64,000 nt of DNA from Tetrastigma voinierianum (Eukaryota; Streptophyta; Magnoliopsida; Vitales; Vitaceae). Below, piece after piece: positions 1-11,695 of this stretch. The notes under the pieces are model-generated. The model ran no database searches. It saw nothing but the letters and a program-made list of their open reading frames with translations, and was not told the DNA's origin. Numbering within the stretch: the first letter of the stretch is position 1; each line of letters opens with the position of its first letter. The stretch lies in NCBI GenBank assembly GCA_016808115.1, contig JAEQBH010009476.1, positions 86,455 through 150,454 on the forward strand, in the 5' to 3' direction. The translations under genes and the position numbers were made by a program.

Positions 1-1290
1 TTGGGAAATTTCAAGCTGCGGGTTCTCTATTTAACCCACATTCAATGTGCCTTCCCTATTATATCAATCCTACGGATTCCCAGCGCCTAGGCATTCCTTT
101 GTATCTGATTCTTCCTAATTTCCACCACTTTGCTCGAGTTCATGATGACTTGCTCAACTAGGGATGAGGATGGTGTGGTGGTTGTGGGGGAAGGAACCAT
201 CTTCTTTGTTGTGCGACGGGGGGGGCACATATGGTGGAGGCTTTAGTTTCCAGGAGAGGTTAGGGTGGTTCCTCCAGTTAGGGTTATATGTGTTTCAGTA
301 AGGAGCAGTGGATGGTGGCTTGTTTGGGCCCACAACATTGGCTTGTTCAGCCACCATATCTCTTAATAAAGGAACAGTTGGGCAGTGCTCTCCTTGGTGC
401 TCAATAGACTGACAAATGAAGCAAGGTTGATTGGGCACAGGTGCTTGCACCCTTTACCCCAGCACCTCATGTTGGTTGCCGCATTTCAAGCTCCTCCCAG
501 GCCTTCTGCTTGAGGTGGATAGCTTTGCTTTCATCTCCATGTCCTCAGGGGTGAGTACATGCCTCCTTGGAGTGCCGAGGCCTCATCCTCTCTGCCTCTG
601 CGGGGTTGGGTTCATCTCATGCTTTGGATGTCTCGACCACATAATTAACAAGTCCATGGCTTCTACAGATGTTTGCTCATGAGTCCCTTCCACACATAGT
701 TTCAACAAGCGCTATGGAGGGACATTCGTATAAGTGATTAACCGACATCCAAGTATCAAATAACAGTGAGGGTAGGCACTGATGGTCTCAAGGTACCTTT
801 CCCAACACTGGTAGAATTTCTCATTTTCTTGGCTTAGCTTACATATCTCCCGATCCACAATAGTTCGGCCTCGAGTTGAACTGAGTACTAGACTTATGTC
901 AGGTAAGAGGAAGAACTTGGTCATCATCGAGTCCACATTGGGATGTCCTCTTTGGAAAGTGGTGCATGCTTCCTCGAATTCTGGATGTGTGAGTATGGTT
1001 TTATCTCATTCCATGGAAGAGTGGGAAGCAAAGGGCACAATCTGAGCCAGGCCAAGTGTGTCCTCTGGGGCCTGTCTGAGAAGGATTGCACTACCCTTGG
1101 AGGATGTATGTCCTCCCATTGATCTATGTGCATTGGGATTTCTATAAATTTATGGTGAAAGCACTGTTGCTCAAGTGGGTGAATCATCGACATAGTGTGT
1201 GTAATTCAGACTCTATTCTTGTGAGACACTTGCTCCTTTCTAATCAGGCCTGTGATTATCAGTGGTATGGCTCTGTAAAGGCTGACCTGA
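1..1290 (-). pseudogene. Athila-like Ty3/gypsy gag remnant
   Basis: On the minus strand, broken reading frames resemble the capsid (gag) protein of Athila-type, non-chromodomain gypsy retrotransposons. A stretch at 712-936 includes GRTIVDREICKLSQENEKFY and CWERYLETISAYPH, like the gag core. Further along, 423-380 encodes a CX2CX4HX4C zinc knuckle read as CFICQSIEHQGEHCP. At about 288-247 comes NPNWRNHPNLSW, a signature that follows the knuckle in Athila gag. Gag would coat the element RNA in cytoplasmic particles. Frameshifts and stops (for example YGNT has become Y-stop-NT) show it is dead. The rest of the element would lie left of the window. The family call is by eye; a search against Athila gag would settle it. 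Confidence 0.72.
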
Positions 1291-3935
1291 CAAGACAAAA
1301 AAAAAAAAAACGGGAGCTACCAAAAGGGTTAGTATTGTACAAAAAAGAAGTATGATAAAAATTGTATATGGATATTATAAAATTGAATCAATCTAATAGT
1401 GAGCTGCTAGGAAATAACGTTAAAAACAAAAGGTTGAAAATTACTAACCTTGCGCGTTGTGATTACTAGGTTCTAACCAAACTCGTCAATTGCATAGGCA
1501 TCATCCCTAACTGCTTGAGGCGCCATTTGATTATTTAAGATGAGTAGCATGCCTGGGGGTAGAGGTGGGTGCTCAGAATCAAAAATATTTATAAACTAAA
1601 CCTCTTGACCCAACATGCCTTCTTAACGATTATAATTAACTCTAGGGTCGAACATAGGGATGGGTTTTTTCTTAGTGAGTAACTGAGTTAGTTAAAATAG
1701 TATAGAATTCACTTTTGATTTTGGGTTTTCATAAAAACAATAGTTTGGTAGAATTTGAAAGCAACTAAAATACTGGTAAAATGTAAAAGAACTCCTTGAA
1801 ACCTGGGCCTTGGGTTTGAGTTCTAGGAGCAGTGGGAGAATCCTTGGATCTTTTCCTCACGTTGGGGAGGATGACCTATAGTCATTTCCCGAACCGGATC
1901 TTTGTTTAGCTATAAAATCGAACCCTAATAGTTTTCCTCTTGAGAAATAGCATTTATTGGTCATTAATGTTTCAAGACTAGAAAAGTTGATCCTTTAATC
2001 TACCCTACAGTGACAAATAATGGAAACTAAATGAGCCTTAGTGGATCTATAATAAACATCCATGGAGACCCAAAATTACCAATCTTGGTCAATGGGCCAT
2101 AAAGTTTAACCTCTATTGAGAGATAGAGACATAAGCGATGGCACTTGTTAAAAAGCAAGAGGACCAATTTGTTTTACCTCAAAACCTGGCCGGTATCCAC
2201 ACTCTTCAAGGATAAGAGGTTGGCCAGCCATCCTTTGAGTTAGCATCTCACCGGAAATTTATTTGGCAAACAAAGAAAGTGAAAGTGAGAAAATGAGAGA
2301 AAAATGAGAGAAAAGAAACACGGGCGGGAGAGATAAAAACTTTAGACAAAATTTATTCATAAAAATTAAGTCTTATCAAAAATAATGAGCTTTATATCTT
2401 GCTCAGGAACAAGGGGGAAATTACAAAATGTATGACTTCACCATGTGTATTACATAGAGGGTAGTTTGGGAGAAAAGTTCAATCAAGTTGGTCAAAATGG
2501 GAGGGTCGAACAAGACCACGGGCAGATTCTTTGAAAATTTGTGCTTGCGAGTGAGTGCAGAGTACCTATTCTATTTTACTTGCTCCATTTTCCTTTGGCT
2601 TGACCCACAACTTTTGAGTTTGTATATTTTTAAATGTGTTTGGAGTCAGAGGTTTGGCGAGAGAGTTTAGCTTGCATAAACTACAAAAATAACACAAATG
2701 TATGTGATTAGTAGTAAAGTGAGACCTTAATGTCAATTGGGTTAATTAAGTTGATTAGAATACAAAAGTGCAAAACACACCCAATAAGCAGGCTCAAAAC
2801 CGCTATTTAGGCATAATCGACGGGCTTAAGATGGATGATAAAAAGTCCATTTTAGTTATATATCTTTATGATGGTTGAATTTGTTTGTTGGAAAAGTGTC
2901 GGCAGGACACTTACAACCTTCTTCTATTAATAAGTAGAGTATTTGAAAAGTGTTGGGGCAACTTGTCATGCAAATATAGTTGTGAACTTCATTTCGCTTT
3001 GAGGTTGTTCACTCCATTTTAAGCTGCTAAATTGTTTTGTGATAATCTACAGCTGTAATATCTTTCTCTTAGAACATGAGGAGCACATCTCATTCATTAT
3101 TGATGATGAAGTTCTTTTACAAAGAGAGGGTTAGCGAGTCCCTCATTTCAATTAGACGCCTGCCTTGTACCCTTTCAGCTATGTTAAGTAGATCCCTTCA
3201 ACCAAAGACTTTTATTTGTATGTTTCAAGTACGTCACCATGGGGTTGTTAGGAGCCTAGACTCTTTGTTTAGTGGGGTTTGCCTTTATGTCACAGTAGGA
3301 AAACTCATGTTTTCATTCATTACATGCACATTTTGGCGTTTATCATTATCATATGAATTAGCCCATCATTTCAGCCGATGATGTTTTCTTTCTATTGAAA
3401 TAATACTCTTGTATAGAGTAAAGCACCTATAGATTAGTGAAGAAAAAACAGTTTTGCTGCAATTTATGCATCCCCTCTCGGTGTATTAACTGTAAATGAT
3501 TTGTTATGGCTATGTAAGTCTTTTATGGAAGCATTTGAGTTATGATTTGATTAGTAGTCTTGATTATTATTATATCTCTCTTGGTATGTTAATTTTATAT
3601 GATTTAAGTTATGAAGCTATATTAATCTATTTGAAAGCATTTGAGTTAAGATTATGTTTGTTGTCTAAGTGATGGGAAATATTAAGATTAAATTATTAAC
3701 TATAAGTAAGTAAACATAAATCTTCAATTTTAATTGTATAATTGTGCATGTTAATTATAGGTCATTTATGAGATAGTTTAATATTAACTAGTTATGAGCC
3801 AATGGTTATATGTTCTCCTTTGCTTTGGTAAACCCATTGGACTAAAACTCAATTATTCTCTTGTGCTCTATATATATATATAGCCTTAGAATTTTATAAG
3901 GGGTTTTTTTAGAACACGTTTAGGGAGAAGGAAGA
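1291..3935. other. noncoding stretch, probably decayed repeat
   Basis: No credible gene. There is a run of 14 A at about 1298-1311, a purine-rich patch near 2280-2330 (repeats of gagaaaatgagag), and two loosely similar AT-rich segments near 3530-3660, each with gcatttgagtta. The part beside the gag remnant may be leader or LTR sequence of the Athila-like element, which would run minus-strand here, but I found no clear LTR ends or primer site. The open frames at 2488-2670 and 3076-3381 have no recognisable motif. Confidence 0.5.
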
Positions 3936-4270
3936 GATCTTGGTGGAAAAACCACTATAGTTGAATTTTGCTAGGAATGGAAGAAATTGTAATTTTTTAG
4001 GAATTCTTTCTAGATATGGATGACATGACAGAGTGGTTTATAGTTGGAATGGATCTGCGTGAAATCTAGTCACTGAGTGAATTTTGTTAAATTACGAAAC
4101 CGGATTTTCACGAATTTGAGGTAATAAGTTAGTGTGGGTAGCAAAAAGCAGAGTTTTTAGAAAATCCCAGAAAATCTCAAATCTATTTTAAAGAATCCGT
4201 TTAAGATAGATGGAACTGAAACTGAAACGAAATAAATTATTTCGGTGCGAGAATGGAACCGAAGAAGTGT

Positions 4271-4312
4271 GACACGTGGCGCGACGTGAGCCACGTGTCC
4301 ACACTATAAATA
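4271..4312 (+). promoter_or_regulatory. G-box palindrome and TATA box of LTR A
   Basis: GACACGTGGC (4271-4280) and GCCACGTGTC (4290-4299) form a perfect 10-bp inverted repeat with a 9-bp spacer. Each arm has a CACGTG G-box core, the type bound by plant bZIP and bHLH factors and, as ACGTGGC, by ABA-response factors. TATAAATA follows at 4305-4312. The arrangement fits the RNA polymerase II promoter of the LTR. The 3' copy keeps TATAAATA at 11,196-11,203, but both G-boxes have decayed there (11,158-11,190). Regulation is inferred from motifs alone. Confidence 0.7.
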
Positions 4313-4370
4313 GCCTAAAATATCTAACATGCCAAAAAGATCTGCATTTTGATTACAGAGGAAGCTTGTT

Positions 4371-4372
4371 GG

Positions 4373-4407
<35 letters not shown>

Positions 4408-4415
4408 GGAGGAAA
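4371..4415 (+). repeat. (GA)n microsatellite downstream of the LTR TATA box
   Basis: An almost pure GA repeat about 60 bases after the TATA box, in the expected 5' untranslated part of the element transcript. A shorter GA tract is at the same place in the 3' LTR (about 11,250-11,270). A long C/T tract occupies the equivalent minus-strand position in LTR F (about 61,660-61,790). So the purine tract is a family trait. Confidence 0.85.
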
Positions 4416-4730
4416 GAAAAGAGCTGGGGCCCTTTCTGGAAGGCGTTTCACGGGGTTTGCCGGTTAGACTCGGCGGGACGGAGTTAAAGTGCTCTCTACA
4501 CGACCGAGGCTACGCGTGGTACTAGAATCACAAGATTTGCCAGGTCCAAGAGTTGGTTTCACGAGGAAACTGAAAAGGCAGTGTCCGGGAAATCAACGCC
4601 TAATTGGAAGTAGGGTTGTTATCTACTCGATTTAATTTATGTCCCCAGGGCATGTGTGTGTGTGACAAAGTGGAGGAGAATGTTGTCGATTTTTTCGCCG
4701 ACCCCCATGGCGTGTTTTGGCCTACGTGGC

Positions 4731-5640
4731 CATCCCTCATCCGAATTGAGTGATTCTAATTTCTGGATAAACTATACTTGTAGGCAAACATATCTCCTTG
4801 AAATAGGTCTATCCAAATTCCGACCCCTTTAGACTCATAAATGCATTCCAAGTGGAGCTATGTTCAGGCAGTTTTCCTGTTCTATTTTGAGACCCCATGA
4901 CTTTTTTTTTTGCCATAACTTGGCAATCACTCATCTGAACTGAGTGATTTTAATTGTAAGGTAAACTATGCTTATAGGAGAACATATTTCCTTGAAATAG
5001 AGATTATCAATTCAAACCCCTTTGGACTTCGATGCATTTAAAGGGGCTATGTTCAAAGCTGGAGTTTTAATTTATGTTTGAAAAGCGACTAGTCACCAGT
5101 TGTTTAGGACATATCTTAAGTTTGGTGATCGATTTAGGTGATTCAATTGAAGGAAAAGAACCCTAAGAACCGTATATTGAAATGAGTACAAAGAACCAGT
5201 GTCCAAATTATGGATTAAGACCACGAGAATCGGGTATCACATCTTTCGGTGTAAGTAGAGTAGGCGACCGGAGTTTGAATGAAAGGTCATAACTTCTTCA
5301 TCAAACTCCGTTTTGGGTGTTCTGGACTCTATGGAAAGCCATTGAGTCAGAGCAACCATATAAATTTAGAAGTGTCGGTTATCCACAACCTTGTAAAGTT
5401 GAATTGTTTGTACCAAGTGTGTGTGATTGGGACAGGGGGTCATTTCCTGTTTTGTTTGCCTCCAACTTCGGATGACCATATCTTTCGCGTCCGAACTCCG
5501 TTTGGGGTGTTCTTAGACTCTATGGAAAGACCATTGAGTTAATATTATTTCCATGTTCCTGTGGAAGGCATTGGGTCTCCACAACCTTGCTTCAAATCTA
5601 TGTATTTCACCAAGTGTGCAGGTTATTTGGTTGTGTCATT
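4731..5640 (+). repeat. tandem modules of about 192 bp inside LTR A
   Basis: Two pairs of diverged direct repeats. In the first pair, tgagtgatt occurs at 4748 and 4941 (period 193) with similar flanks running to ggagctatgttcagg and ggggctatgttcaaag. In the second, aactccgttttggggtgttc-like sequence followed by ctctatggaaag occurs at 5303 and 5494 (period 191), each unit ending near ccacaacctt and aagtgtg. The modules lie in the R-U5 part of the LTR and are also present in the inverted copy around 13,420-13,800. Confidence 0.75.
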
Positions 5641-6864
5641 CATGAATAGTGAGTTTTAAGGCATTGTGCATGGCATGTTTCAGGACATGTGTATTGGGTA
5701 TGAATTTCCATGAGTTAGTATAGAAAAGGCTATATGAAATTACTTATTTGGTCATGTGACTAGTGAATCTAATATATGCGCCACGATATCTATAAAGATT
5801 GGCATGGAAATGTATGGAACTTATATACTTGCGATATATGTTGCATGGTATTTGACATAGTACAATTGATTAGAAGAAAGTTCCATGTAGTGTGCATCGC
5901 ATGTAACATGAGAATTTGCGGTGACATTAGCATTGCATATGCATAGGGACATCAACATAGGGTGTGTGTGCATGGATATGGTCATTATCATTAGTGTTGA
6001 TGAATGGGTGTGAAACTCATACTTTGGGCGATATTCAATGTGGAATATCATGGTTTAAACAACAAAAATAAATATAAATAATGTGTGTTAGGCGAGCAAG
6101 AAAGTAGATTAACTTATAGAGTGAAAAGCCCCGTGAGAACATGGGTGTAAAAGACCGGCGGTGTGATCTGAAAAGTTCTTTTGCCCAAAGAAGACACACG
6201 GTCATGTTTATCTCATAGACTTCCGGTTGTGTGATAGGAGTCGGGATTGACTAGTTAGTTTGCCCATTAGCGCCTGCATTAGTCTTGGTGAGATAGTGAG
6301 GGCTCGATACATGGGTCATTAGTAATACCAGTGACGGTTTTCACACTTAACATATACATGTGTGAGGGAGTCGGTGAGTGACTCGGGATCTAGGCATGAT
6401 GACATTTCATGCATGACATATGACATTTATGTAGACATTTTACTTGGATGTGTGTTTGGTTTGTGACCATTGAATGTGCACTTAGATGGAGAGTAGCCCT
6501 TATAGGATTCATCCTCTACTGGGCTTTGCTCACCCCGTCGTAGGACCCCCTTTCAGGTACAAGTCCGATGCAAGCATCTGACCCGCATATGGGACCGCAT
6601 GAGGGATGAGAGCCGGATGCGGCTTTGTTTTGTTTTGTTTTTGTCTTGTATTATATTCGAGCAAAACCAAAACATGTATACCACCTATAAGGGCGCTGAA
6701 AGTGGGTACATTGGATTAATAATTCTATCACATGGTTTATGTTGTGAATTAAACAATAAAGAATGGTCTAAATATATGAGACAAATGAGTGTATGAGATT
6801 TTTAGGTATTTATAGTTATATAGGGTTGTAGTTTGTGAATAGACCAGGGATAAGGGTGTCACGA

Positions 6865-6875
6865 CGGTATCGAGC
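6865..6875 (+). other. primer binding site of element A
   Basis: cggtatcgagc lies 3 bases after the LTR end and resembles tggtatcagagc, the usual complement of the initiator methionine tRNA 3' end in plant LTR elements. It differs by a substitution and a deleted base. The following cttaggtaagcagattacctagggagc is the kind of leader found in Tekay-type elements. Confidence 0.6.
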
Positions 6876-8070
6876 TTAGGTAAGCAGATTACCTAGGGAG
6901 CTCGAGATGAGGGGTATCCACAGAGTATGGTCTTGGTAACTGGCTCATCTCATTTAAATTATCGAAATTTGCATTACAATGCCAAGGGTTGATGGGCGTG
7001 GGTCTAGATCATGCATTGTTGTGTGTATTGCATGTTTTTATTCTTAACATCTTAATACGATTTAATGAATGATGCCTCATGAAGTGATTGTATATATACT
7101 GGAACACTAGGGCTAGAAAACATAACCTTAGGGGTTCGGAAAAAAAATGAACATGATAGTTCGGGAACTGATTTGTATTAGTGGTTGGCATTATGCACCA
7201 CTAAGGAAAAATGGATGAGCGGTGTAGTTCATGATCTTAAGAATCTATTAGTAGTTGGCGGTGCACTACTAGTTGGGGCGAGATGCACACTACTAGTTAG
7301 GCCGAGATAGAAATTTGAGAACTCTATTGCTATCGACCGCGTGTGAAGATGGCTATGAGGAAGGCGTCGAGGGGTGGTGGTGGAGTAATAGCTGTGACCC
7401 GCAGTTTTTAAACCTCCATAGAGGTTGTTCTTCTTGACCCCCGCTATCACGAGGGCGGTGTAGTTCTTTGCCACCATCGCACAAGCTAGTGCAGTGGAGA
7501 ACCAAGGGGTCAAGTAACCTCAGTTCGAGGCACATGATCTCTGGGGCCTTGAGAGGAGGGGAGGGCTTCAGATGGTGTGGGTCATTGTTTGAACTAATGA
7601 AAGGATACGGCGCTAGTCTTTAGAGGAAGGAGAATCAATCTTCTTCTAGCTGCAGGAAGAAGCGAGGGGACACATTTTGTATCGCGATTTCGAGGGGCGG
7701 GGCGAGTATCAAGGCGGTGATCGGTCGAGAACTGGCCCCAGATGAGGGAAGATAACATGCTACCATTGCCATCAGCCCCGGAAACACGTGAGTGGTGTCC
7801 GCAGTGGGGATCTTGAGTTATGGGTTCACCTGTTGGTGTGAGGGACTTGCGCGGGCGCGATTTTTTCCTCCTTACCTAGCATGGGCCGGGGAATAGATAT
7901 CGGTCCAGTGCAGCTGAGCACCTCACTTTCTTGAGATGGGCCACGTGGGCAGAGACATGGAGTGGTCGAGGCGAGATTTTCGAGGCCGATACTTCTGAGA
8001 CTGGGGGCGTGTCTGCGTAGTAACCTTGATGAGCTTGTAGATCAGTCGATGTCTACGAATGCCTCGCTCT
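6876..8070 (+). pseudogene. degraded leader and gag of element A
   Basis: This segment lies where gag should be, but no frame stays open. The clearest trace is at about 7756-7800, where the plus strand reads CYHCHQPRKHVSG, a damaged CX2CX4HX4C zinc knuckle: the two cysteines and the histidine are present, the last cysteine is not. The minus-strand open frames at 7229-7535 overlap this region and have no motif, so I treat them as chance frames. Assignment rests mainly on position between the primer site and the protease-like region. Confidence 0.5.
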
Positions 8071-8694
8071 CCTGAGAGTGTTGTTTAAATTTGGATGCAT
8101 CATATTCATGTTATGGTTATATGTATGGCGAAAAGTTTGGGCTTAGAGAGTTTAGAAACCTTGGAAAGCCGTTGTAGTGGTCTCTAGGAACTAGGGTGAA
8201 TGTTGTAAGATATCATAGATTGTGGTTGTGAGATCTGAGGACTGCTCACGGTGGACCTTTGGGTGATGGACATATCGAATTATGATGTCATTCTGGGCAT
8301 AGATTGGTTAACGGCACACCGAGTCATCATTGATTGTGATAGTAAGAGAATTACTACCTACACACAGGACAGTAGTTGTGTGACTTTTCAAGGGGAGAAG
8401 CATGATGCTTTACCCCAGACAGTGCATGACTCTAGATGGAGTGGACAGTTGATGGGTTAACTAGCAAGCCTTACCTTGGAGGAGGAGGTGAGACATGAAT
8501 TGGATCTACCTCGGGTAGTTTGCGAGTATGAGAATGTTTTTCTTGATGAGCTACCGGAATTACCTCCGCACAGGGATGTGGACTTTGTCATTGAGTTACA
8601 CCCTAGTACGTCGCCTATTTCAATGATTCCTCATAGAATGGCACCAGTTGAAGAACTTAAGGTCCATCTGAATACGTTGGGCAGGTTTTATTAG
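8071..8694 (+). pseudogene. element A pol: protease and start of reverse transcriptase
   Basis: The frame at about 8075-8200 reads RVLFKFGCI where a retroviral-type aspartic protease has VLFDSGAS, so the catalytic Asp codon is now a Lys codon (8087-8089). The frame at 8251-8460 contains DISNYDVILGIDWL, typical of the protease end in Tekay-type elements. At 8476-8694 come LDLPRVVCEYENVFLDELPE, then LPPHRDVDFVIELHPSTSPI, the linker and N-terminal entry of reverse transcriptase. The frame stops at 8692. In a working element this is one polyprotein that is cut by its own protease; here it is split by stops and shifts. Confidence 0.85.
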
Positions 8695-9205
8695 GCCAAA
8701 GCACTTCACCTAGGGCGCTTGAGTTCTGTTTACTGGGAAAGGAATCAAAATTCAGTGGAATGACACGTGTGAGGGCATTCTAGGAATTGAAAATGGGGCT
8801 TTACTACGACTCTGTGCGATAGTCCGGCAGGGACAAAGGTACACGGTGTATTGTGATGCCTCAAAGAACGGACTGAGATGTGTTCTGATGCAGTCCATGA
8901 GAGTAGTAGCTTATGGTTCACGACAGTTGAAGAACCATGAACAAAATTACCCGACACATGACATGGAGTTGGCAGCTATAGTCTTCACCTTAAAGATATG
9001 GCTCCACTATTTGTATGGTGAGCAGTTCGAGGTATTTTCAGACCACAAAAGTCTAAAGTATATCTTTACACAGCGGGACCTCAACATGAGGCAACACAAA
9101 TGGATGGAGTATCTGGAGGATTATGACTTCACTTTGCATTACCATCCGGGTAAGGCAAATGTTGTGGTTGTCTTCGATCCCGATCACGGGGGATCTGTGA
9201 TGTAA
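8695..9205 (+). pseudogene. element A pol: RNase H domain, palm deleted
   Basis: After a stop at 8692 the sequence jumps, within about 60 bases, from the reverse-transcriptase fingers to the connection region (roughly GIKIQWND at 8730-8765). The F-x-DD palm motif and its flanks are missing, an internal deletion I estimate at around 300 codons. From 8846 the RNase H domain is clean: CDASKNGL carries the first catalytic Asp, THDMELAAIVF the Glu, and FSDHKSLKYIF the next Asp, then the usual LHYHPGKANVV. The final ADALSR motif has mutated to VVFDPD. RNase H would remove the RNA strand during reverse transcription. Confidence 0.88.
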
Positions 9206-9379
9206 CTAAGTAAGCCCGGATGCTGGCGTAGACAAATTTAGCTATAGTACTGCTGATCTGAAGCTCAAGGGTTTTTGGGGAGTTTAGTGGCTATGCCTTC
9301 CCTATTGAGCAAAATTGATTGAGTCGAGGCGGGACTTCGAAGATATCATCCATCGGGGACCAGTGCGAGGAAGGTCACG

Positions 9380-10140
9380 GCGAAGCCCGAGAGTTAGGCC
9401 ATTCACATGGATGGTAGTCTTCGATTTAGGGGATGGATTGTGGTTCCCCAGTTGGTAGACCTGAGAGAGAAGATCCTTAGGAAGTTCCATTGCTCTCGTT
9501 TTGTAGTGCATCCAGATGGTACGAAGATGTATCACGATCTACGTTACAAGTATTACTGGAGCGAGATGAAGAGACGCGTTGGGGATTTTGTGCGACAATG
9601 TCTCACGTGTCGGCGGATAAAAATTTAGCGTCAGGAAATTTGGCAGCCTCTAAGCCATTGGAAGTGTGAGTGGAAGTGGGAGCATATCACGATGGATTTT
9701 GTGACTCACTTACCACGGACATTGCAAAGGCATGAGGCGGTGTGGGTGATAGTGGACCGACTTACTAAGTCGGCACATTTCTGGCTGTGCGGATGACCTT
9801 CACACTAGAGGAATTCTGTAGGTTGTACATATGAGAGATCGTCCGGTTACATAGGTACCGATTAATACATTATATCGGATCGGGATCGAGTTCTGACTCT
9901 TTGGGGAAGGTTTCAGAGGAGAGCCATGGGACATAGTTGATGATGAGCACCAGCGCCATCCCACATATAGATGGTCAGTCGGAGATGACCATAGAGGTTC
10001 GAAGGGCATCTTTGCGAGCATCGTCAGAATCTCGAGGTATTTGGAAGAGCATTTTCCATGAAGTTGAGTTTGCTTATAACAACAGTTATCAAGCGGAGTA
10101 TACGAGATGGCACCACATAAGGCATTATATGCAGTAGTGA
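9380..10140 (+). pseudogene. element A pol: integrase
   Basis: The N-terminal zinc-binding domain (HHCC) is readable at 9407-9628: FHCSRFVVHPDG, then KYYWSEMKRRVGDFVRQC and LTC. A stop at 9626 is followed in other frames by WEHITMDFVTHLPRTLQRHE and WVIVDRLTKSAHF (about 9685-9790), the start of the catalytic core with the first Asp. SDRDRV (about 9875-9893) carries the second Asp. EFAYNNSYQ (about 10,065-10,095) marks the end of the core. At least four frame changes and stops separate these blocks, so no integrase could be made. Confidence 0.87.
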
Positions 10141-10760
10141 TCTCTGTTTGTTGGACGGAGGTGGGAGAGAGAAACTCACTGCCGATCAGAGAGTTGATTA
10201 GAGTCACCTCACGAGAAGGTGGATTGATACGTATGGCGTCTTCTCCGCTCGAGTCGTGAAGAGTTACGCTGATAAACAGCGACCTCTGGGGTTTGGCGGG
10301 TGATCATGCTTCTTGAAGGTGATGCCTAAGAGAGGAGTGGTCGGGTTGTAAGCGGGGAAAGCTATCCAGAGATATATTGGGCCCTTGAGGTACTCGGAAG
10401 TGCGGAGTATGTAGTTGCTTACCGGTTGGCACTACCGCAAATTGTGTGTAGTGTTCCTGGCGTATTCGCCTCCATGAATCCATAAGCCCACGCCAGTCAG
10501 GTTCATGTAGTGGATTAGGGCGAGCTTGTTATTGATACAGATGAGACCTTTGAGGAGGGACCAGTGCGTACATCGCCAGTTCGCGGGGACCCGGGTTTGC
10601 GACATAAAGTGTGAGGGCTAGTGAAGGTCTTTATCGCTGGCCACGAGGGTGAGGAAACGACATGGGACGTGAGGACTATGATCTGTACCGCTATCCTTTT
10701 TATTTGAGGATGAAGGTACTCTCTTTAGTCATTTGGTAGCATTCAGCCAGTATTATATAC
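10141..10760 (+). pseudogene. element A pol: integrase C-terminus and chromodomain
   Basis: Traces of the integrase C-terminal domain (about 10,300-10,470: YIGPFEILERVGTVAYRLALP-like, here GSAEYVVAYRLALPQ) lead into a chromodomain at about 10,535-10,725, read as TFEEGPVRTSP, then GLVKVFIAGHEGEETTWD and FIFEDEGT. Chromodomains bind modified histone tails and direct insertion into heterochromatin; this defines the element as a chromovirus. An in-frame stop breaks the domain. A polypurine tract (about 10,811-10,825, ttaagggaggaagaa) follows and would prime plus-strand DNA synthesis. Confidence 0.8.
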
Positions 10761-10825
10761 ATGTGATTTCATATAGTTTGTGTGTGTAGAATTTCAGGAG
10801 ACTAATTCTTTTAAGGGAGGAAGAA

Positions 10826-11695
10826 TAAATAAGACCAGGAAAACTTGAAATTGAATTTTTGCTAGGAAGGAATAAAATAGTAATTTGTAAATTCTTTCTA
10901 GATCTAGGATGACAAAAGCAGACTTCCTGGTTAGATGAAATCTCATGAATCTGATCCTTGGAAATTTCGTTGAATTAGGAGAAGATTCAGTTTTCACGAA
11001 TTTCAGGAAGACCTTCGGGCAATCGAGTGGACAGAAAGCGAGATTGCAGAAAAATCTTGAAAAATATCAAATATTTAAAAGAATGTCCATTTTAAGATAG
11101 ATGTAGCGAGAATTGGGATGCAAAATAAATTATTTCGAGTTCGCAGGCAGAAGAAGTGGGACACATGGTATGACGTGAGCCACGATGTCCATACTTATAA
11201 ATAACTGGAAACTCAACATGCAAAAGATCATTTTGGTCTAAGAACGATGAGAAGAGAGAGAGAGAGGAAAGAAAAGCAAGCCTTTCTCGGCCCGATTTCT
11301 GAGGGTTTTGCGGTCACGAACTCGACAAGCAGGGAGTTAAAACACTCTATGAAGCCCAGGAAATTTATGTGTGGATCTTCAGAATCCAGCATTCGTCAAA
11401 GGTCTAAAGTTGAGTTTTCTGGAAATGAGGAAAAGAATTTTGTCACAGAGTCACTCTAATTAGAGGTAAGGTTTTATCCTACTCAATTTAATTTAATCTG
11501 AGGCATGTGTGTGTCAAAGTGGAGAATGTTGTCCAGTTTTTTTCCTTCGCCCCCATGAATGTGTTTTGGAGATAACTTGGCCATCCCTCATTCGAATTAA
11601 GTGATTCTAATTTTTAGGTCAATTAGACTTATAAGAGAACATATCTCCTTGAAATAGGTCTATCCAAATACCGACCCTTTTGGACTCAGAAATTC
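10826..11695 (+). mobile_element. 3' LTR of element A, first part
   Basis: Begins right after the polypurine tract and matches about 3936-4836 of the 5' LTR. Shared blocks include gaattttgctaggaa, tattctttctagat-like sequence, the decayed G-box pair, TATAAATA (11,196-11,203), the GA tract and ctccttgaaataggtctatc. The match stops abruptly near 11,695. The next expected LTR sequence is found reversed, ending near 14,190, so the LTR is not truncated but rearranged (see the inverted segment). Confidence 0.82.

Larger units (their letters stand above)
3936..6861 (+). mobile_element. 5' LTR of chromovirus element A
   Basis: A long terminal repeat of about 2.9 kb. The first 0.9 kb matches 10,826-11,695, just after the element's pol region. 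The remainder matches the reverse complement of about 12,190-14,190. The right end is fixed by the sequence ggtgtca followed by a primer-site-like string at 6865. The left end is estimated from where similarity to the 3' copy begins. It holds a G-box palindrome, a TATA box, a GA tract and tandem modules (listed separately). LTRs of this length are usual for Tekay/Del chromoviruses. I could not define a target-site duplication. Confidence 0.82.

Noticed and set aside
3076..3381. 101-residue plus-strand frame
   Set aside because: No motif, no promoter context, and surrounded by noncoding repeat-like DNA.
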